Assembly (NCBI GenBank): GCA_031411995.1
Contig: JANOCD010000007.1
Span: 71,180 to 135,179, forward strand
Length of the DNA stretch: 64,000 bases
Origin: Rudanella sp031411995
Lineage (GTDB): Bacteria > Bacteroidota > Bacteroidia > Cytophagales > Spirosomataceae
Direction: 5' to 3'
Position numbers and translations under genes: made by a program. The notes beneath the pieces were generated by a model. It was not told the DNA's origin, searched no databases, and saw only the letters and a program-made list of their open reading frames with translations. Within the stretch, counting starts at the first letter, position 1. Every line of letters begins with the position of its first letter. Positions 61,480 through 64,000 of this stretch are shown here, piece by piece.

Positions 61480-62955
61480 ATGAGTAAGCTAAAAGTACGC
61501 GCTGAACAAACCGAGAATCTCTCGGAAACAGACAATCTGGAGAGCATCGTTCGGTCGAGTCTGGATCGGTCAGAAGACCCCCTTTTTGTACCTCATCTGG
61601 AAAATTTCGAATTACCCACCACCGAGAGTACTAACGGAAATACAGACTTCTACCCGGACATATTAGAAACCATTTGCGGAGTTGCCGATGACTCTCAACC
61701 TGTCGAACAATACAACGGAATGCTGGGTGTGCCAATAGCCTTCGTGAACGCACACCAATCGGCAGCCTGTCAGGTTCAATGGAACAACAATTTAGCTTCG
61801 GTTTACACCAATCCGGGCAATGTATCGAATGTACGGTGGGGTAGTGGCACCATGATCTCCGATGATCTGTTTCTGACCTGTGGTCATTTATTCGACCAGA
61901 CGGGGGGTACCTGGCAACGCCCGCGCGTCAATGGTACCACCAATATTATCTCTCCGCAGGAGATTGCCCGGAATATGAAGCTGAACTTCAATTACCAGGT
62001 CGATCCGGCAGGTAATCTACGGGCTGAACAAAGTTTCCCCATTCTTGAACTGCTCGAATACCGGCTGAATGGTATTGATATGGCCGTTTGCCGGATTGGT
62101 GGTAACCCGGGAGCCATCTTTGGCCGGGCAACCCTATCGACAACCGATGCCGCAGTGCCGGATATGATCTGTATTATCGGGCATCCGGCGGGGGTGCCCA
62201 AGCGGGTGGAGGCCGGGCCAACAACACTGATTTCTGGTAATCTGATTCGTTATAACGACATCGATACGCTGGGCGGTAACTCCGGTTCGGGCATATTGCG
62301 GGCCAGCGACGGTCGTTTAGTGGGTGTTCATACCAACGGAGGCTGTACACCGTCGAGTCCCGCCGATGGGGGCAGTAACTTTGGGCAGCGAATCAGAGCC
62401 GTGATTGATGCCTCACCCATACTGCAAAATCTGGTACGAACCAGCCCCGTTACCACCGTAATCAGGGATGTACAAACCCTGGCATCCAGCGATCTCATAC
62501 AAACGCTCGCATCCAGAGACCAACTACAAACTACTGTAATTAGAGACCAATTACAAACTACTGTAATTAGAGACCAACTACAAACCCTCAGCTTCAGAGA
62601 TCAGCCTTCGCCCGTTACGCTCAAGTTCCGCGATGATGTCAAGATACCTGCTCTCGATAAGCGGCCTATCTCCGACGGAAAAGGATTCGATGTGCCGGGT
62701 GGATTCGATCCCGGGCCTATTCAGCGCGAAGGCCCCTCAGCCCGTCCGTTCATCCTCTCCACTCCGCACCATTCGAGTGCGTGGCAAGGGGCCATGCCGG
62801 GAAGTGGGAGCGAACTGGAGGAATTGGAGAACGCCCTCATGCAGTATGAGCAAGCCATGGCAGAAGGCGAGGCCGAACTTCGACAACTCGACAGTGAGTA
62901 TCGCCAGTTGCTGCAACAGTATGAGTCGTATCAACAAAGCAGCGCGCAAGGATGA
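61480..62955 (+). CDS. trypsin-like serine protease with C-terminal Thr/Asp repeat array (candidate graspetide substrate)
   Basis: 491 residues, no signal peptide. Residues 1-75 are an acidic leader-like region. Residues about 85-312 are a V8/trypsin-type protease with H136 (LTCGHLF), D200 (GIDMAVC) and S268 (GGNSGSGI), all three catalytic residues present. Residues 324-386 form an array with 9-residue period, consensus QT-x-x-x-R-D-Q. Asp lies at 338, 347, 356, 365 and 374, Thr exactly five earlier at 333, 342, 351, 360 and 369, with related ends at T326/D330 and T380/D385. A Gly/Pro-rich segment, ARPFILSTPHHSSAW, and a coiled coil (about 443-485) follow. The gene overlaps by 4 bases an MvdD-type ATP-grasp gene. 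I infer the array is modified by that enzyme. Confidence 0.85.
   Translation: MSKLKVRAEQTENLSETDNLESIVRSSLDRSEDPLFVPHLENFELPTTESTNGNTDFYPDILETICGVADDSQPVEQYNGMLGVPIAFVNAHQSAACQVQWNNNLASVYTNPGNVSNVRWGSGTMISDDLFLTCGHLFDQTGGTWQRPRVNGTTNIISPQEIARNMKLNFNYQVDPAGNLRAEQSFPILELLEYRLNGIDMAVCRIGGNPGAIFGRATLSTTDAAVPDMICIIGHPAGVPKRVEAGPTTLISGNLIRYNDIDTLGGNSGSGILRASDGRLVGVHTNGGCTPSSPADGGSNFGQRIRAVIDASPILQNLVRTSPVTTVIRDVQTLASSDLIQTLASRDQLQTTVIRDQLQTTVIRDQLQTLSFRDQPSPVTLKFRDDVKIPALDKRPISDGKGFDVPGGFDPGPIQREGPSARPFILSTPHHSSAWQGAMPGSGSELEELENALMQYEQAMAEGEAELRQLDSEYRQLLQQYESYQQSSAQG
62515..62595 (+). repeat. 27-bp tandem repeat inside the protease gene
   Basis: Three head-to-tail units at 62515-62541, 62542-62568 and 62569-62595. 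The first two differ by one base (CAACTAC/CAATTAC); the third diverges in its last nine bases. They encode three of the 9-residue Thr/Asp repeats, so copy number can change in frame. Confidence 0.9.
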
Positions 62956-63896
62956 TCCTGATTATTTCTCACTTGGCCGACGAACACGCGAATGAGGTGG
63001 TTGAACACCTCGTTCGCGCTCGTACCGATGTATTGCTGTTCGATACGGCCCGGTTTCCGCGCGAAATTAAACTGAGTGTGGATCACCAGACAGGCACCCA
63101 ACCCTCACTGAGGGCGATGGTCAATGGCTTACCGCATGATTTATCGACTGTTCGTACTGTTTGGTGGCGTAGGCCATGCCCTTTCAACCTCAACAGCAGC
63201 CTGACAGATGCAAACGACCGCAATTTTGCGTATAATGAATCTCAGGCGGCCATTTCAGGTCTATGGTCGTGCCTCGATGCGCACTGGATCAACAACCCCG
63301 AACGTGACGAAATAGCCTCCCGCAAATTATACCAGTTGAAAGTGGCGGCCAGCATTGGCTTAACCATCCCGAAAACACTCGTTACCAACGACCCGTTACA
63401 AGCAACTGAATTTATTGATAGTCAGGGAGATAAAGGGACGATCTACAAAGCGTTTTCGGGAACTGAGCAATCGTGGCGCGAAACACGCCTGCTTAAATCC
63501 GAAGAACGGGCGCATCTGGCGGCTGTTCAATACGCGCCGGTTATTTTTCAGGAATACATCCGGGCCGACATCGACCTGCGGATTACCATGATTGGCGACG
63601 ATGTGTTTCCTGCCGAAATTCATACGGGCCAAACAGAGTACAAAGTCGATTTTCGGATGAATATTCTCGACGCGCTCGTTCGGGCACACACGCTGCCCGA
63701 TGCTATTGTGCAGAAGCTGCGAACCCTAATGAAAACGCTCGGCCTTGTTTACGGTGCCATTGATATGCGCCTGAAACCGGATGGGGAGTATGTTTTTCTG
63801 GAGATAAACCCCAGCGGTCAATGGTTATTTATTGAGGAGCGAACCGGCCAGCCAATCACCCAGGCATTGGTTCATCGTTTGCAAAAGCACGAATAG
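62952..63896 (+). CDS. MvdD/GrpT-like ATP-grasp peptide maturase (graspetide synthetase type)
   Basis: 314 residues. Features of the MvdC/MvdD ligase group are visible. The N-terminal domain carries VWWRRPCPF (W71-P75). The central part is HWINNPERDEIASRKLYQLK with AASIGLTIPKTLVTNDP. The ATP-grasp lid and base is FQEYIRADIDLRITMIGD. The metal-binding end is AIDMRLKPDGEYVFLEINPS then GQWLFIEERTG, with D271, E284 and N286 as likely magnesium ligands. Such enzymes use ATP to form ester or amide links between Asp/Glu and Thr/Ser/Lys side chains of a precursor peptide. No separate short precursor gene is seen; the overlapping protease gene is the evident substrate candidate. A terminator follows. 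Confidence 0.9.
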   Translation: MILIISHLADEHANEVVEHLVRARTDVLLFDTARFPREIKLSVDHQTGTQPSLRAMVNGLPHDLSTVRTVWWRRPCPFNLNSSLTDANDRNFAYNESQAAISGLWSCLDAHWINNPERDEIASRKLYQLKVAASIGLTIPKTLVTNDPLQATEFIDSQGDKGTIYKAFSGTEQSWRETRLLKSEERAHLAAVQYAPVIFQEYIRADIDLRITMIGDDVFPAEIHTGQTEYKVDFRMNILDALVRAHTLPDAIVQKLRTLMKTLGLVYGAIDMRLKPDGEYVFLEINPSGQWLFIEERTGQPITQALVHRLQKHE

Positions 63897-63914
63897 AGCG
63901 CATTTGGATGTACA

Positions 63915-63946
63915 AAAAAAGCCTCGCAACATTGCGGGGCTTTTTT
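63915..63946 (+). terminator. intrinsic terminator of the protease/ATP-grasp operon
   Basis: AAAAAAGCCTCGCAA and TTGCGGGGCTTTTTT pair with one wobble; the right arm ends in six T. It closes the two-gene operon, so no further cotranscribed component is expected downstream. No gene is seen from here to the window end. Confidence 0.85.
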
Positions 63947-64000
63947 GTGTAGCGTGGTCGGTGCGCCGATGCGATTCCGAAACCGCGCATGAAGCGTAAG

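Noticed and set aside
61480..62955. Asp262 six residues before Ser268 read as proof of trypsin-like Arg/Lys specificity
   Set aside because: V8-type proteases also carry Asp-Thr before the G-x-S-G motif, so this residue does not settle whether the enzyme would cut at the Arg of its own repeats.

Overview
The window reads as chromosomal DNA of a Bacteroidota bacterium, most likely order Cytophagales and close to Spirosoma. The evidence is three SusC/SusD pairs, Tat-exported oxidoreductases, c-type cytochrome 'dehydrogenases', a GH92 enzyme, DUF3822 next to coaD, a short MenE, and promoters of the TAnnTTTG type. Base composition is moderately GC-rich by eye, apart from AT-richer patches at about 19.1-19.9 kb and 40.45-42.5 kb. 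I saw no tRNA, rRNA, CRISPR array or complete insertion sequence.

Layout. 0-1.7 kb: end of clpC, a secreted protein of unknown function and a tiny membrane protein. 1.8-9.0 kb (minus strand): a SusC-SusD-phosphoesterase operon. 9.3-19.1 kb (plus strand): an M20 peptidase, then MFS transporter, large haem-c lipoprotein, Tat-exported TIM-barrel-like protein and 2-hydroxyacid dehydrogenase, interrupted by gene relics. 19.1-19.9 kb: DEDDh exonuclease. 20.1-24.9 kb: second SusCD pair. 25.0-30.4 kb (minus strand): GH92 followed by a DUF6797 cytochrome. 30.4-31.1 kb: two more relics. 31.2-37.3 kb: third SusCD pair with an AmpG-like MFS permease. 37.5-40.4 kb: housekeeping (coaD, DUF3822, NUDIX, methyltransferase). 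40.45-42.5 kb: a compact C5-methyltransferase/HaeII-type restriction module. 42.5-47.3 kb: TPR lipoprotein, thrS, infC-rpmI-rplT. 47.4-53.2 kb: an iodotyrosine-deiodinase-like flavoenzyme, a Gfo/Idh/MocA oxidoreductase, an RlmI-type methyltransferase and a 12-repeat NHL protein. 53.3-59.7 kb: sugar isomerase, menB, DUF2452, a Rieske-like lipoprotein, menE, a methyltransferase and a LEA14-like protein. 59.7-63.9 kb: a serine hydrolase and the most unusual locus, a trypsin-like protease gene overlapping an MvdD-type ATP-grasp ligase gene.

How it fits together. The first 37 kb is a carbohydrate-acquisition region. Outer-membrane SusCD importers work with periplasmic hydrolases (GH92, phosphoesterase), periplasmic haem-c oxidoreductases and inner-membrane MFS permeases. 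Several genes there (response regulator/AraC, mandelate racemase, NmrA, RidA) survive only as internally deleted relics, so the region has been eroding.

The candidate undescribed system is at 61480-63896. A signal-less protease carries a C-terminal array of 9-residue Thr...Arg-Asp repeats, and its gene overlaps by 4 bp the gene for a graspetide-type (omega-ester/amide forming) ATP-grasp enzyme. The repeat array looks like a multi-core graspetide substrate fused to a protease. That is an inference, to be tested by mass spectrometry and homologue searches.
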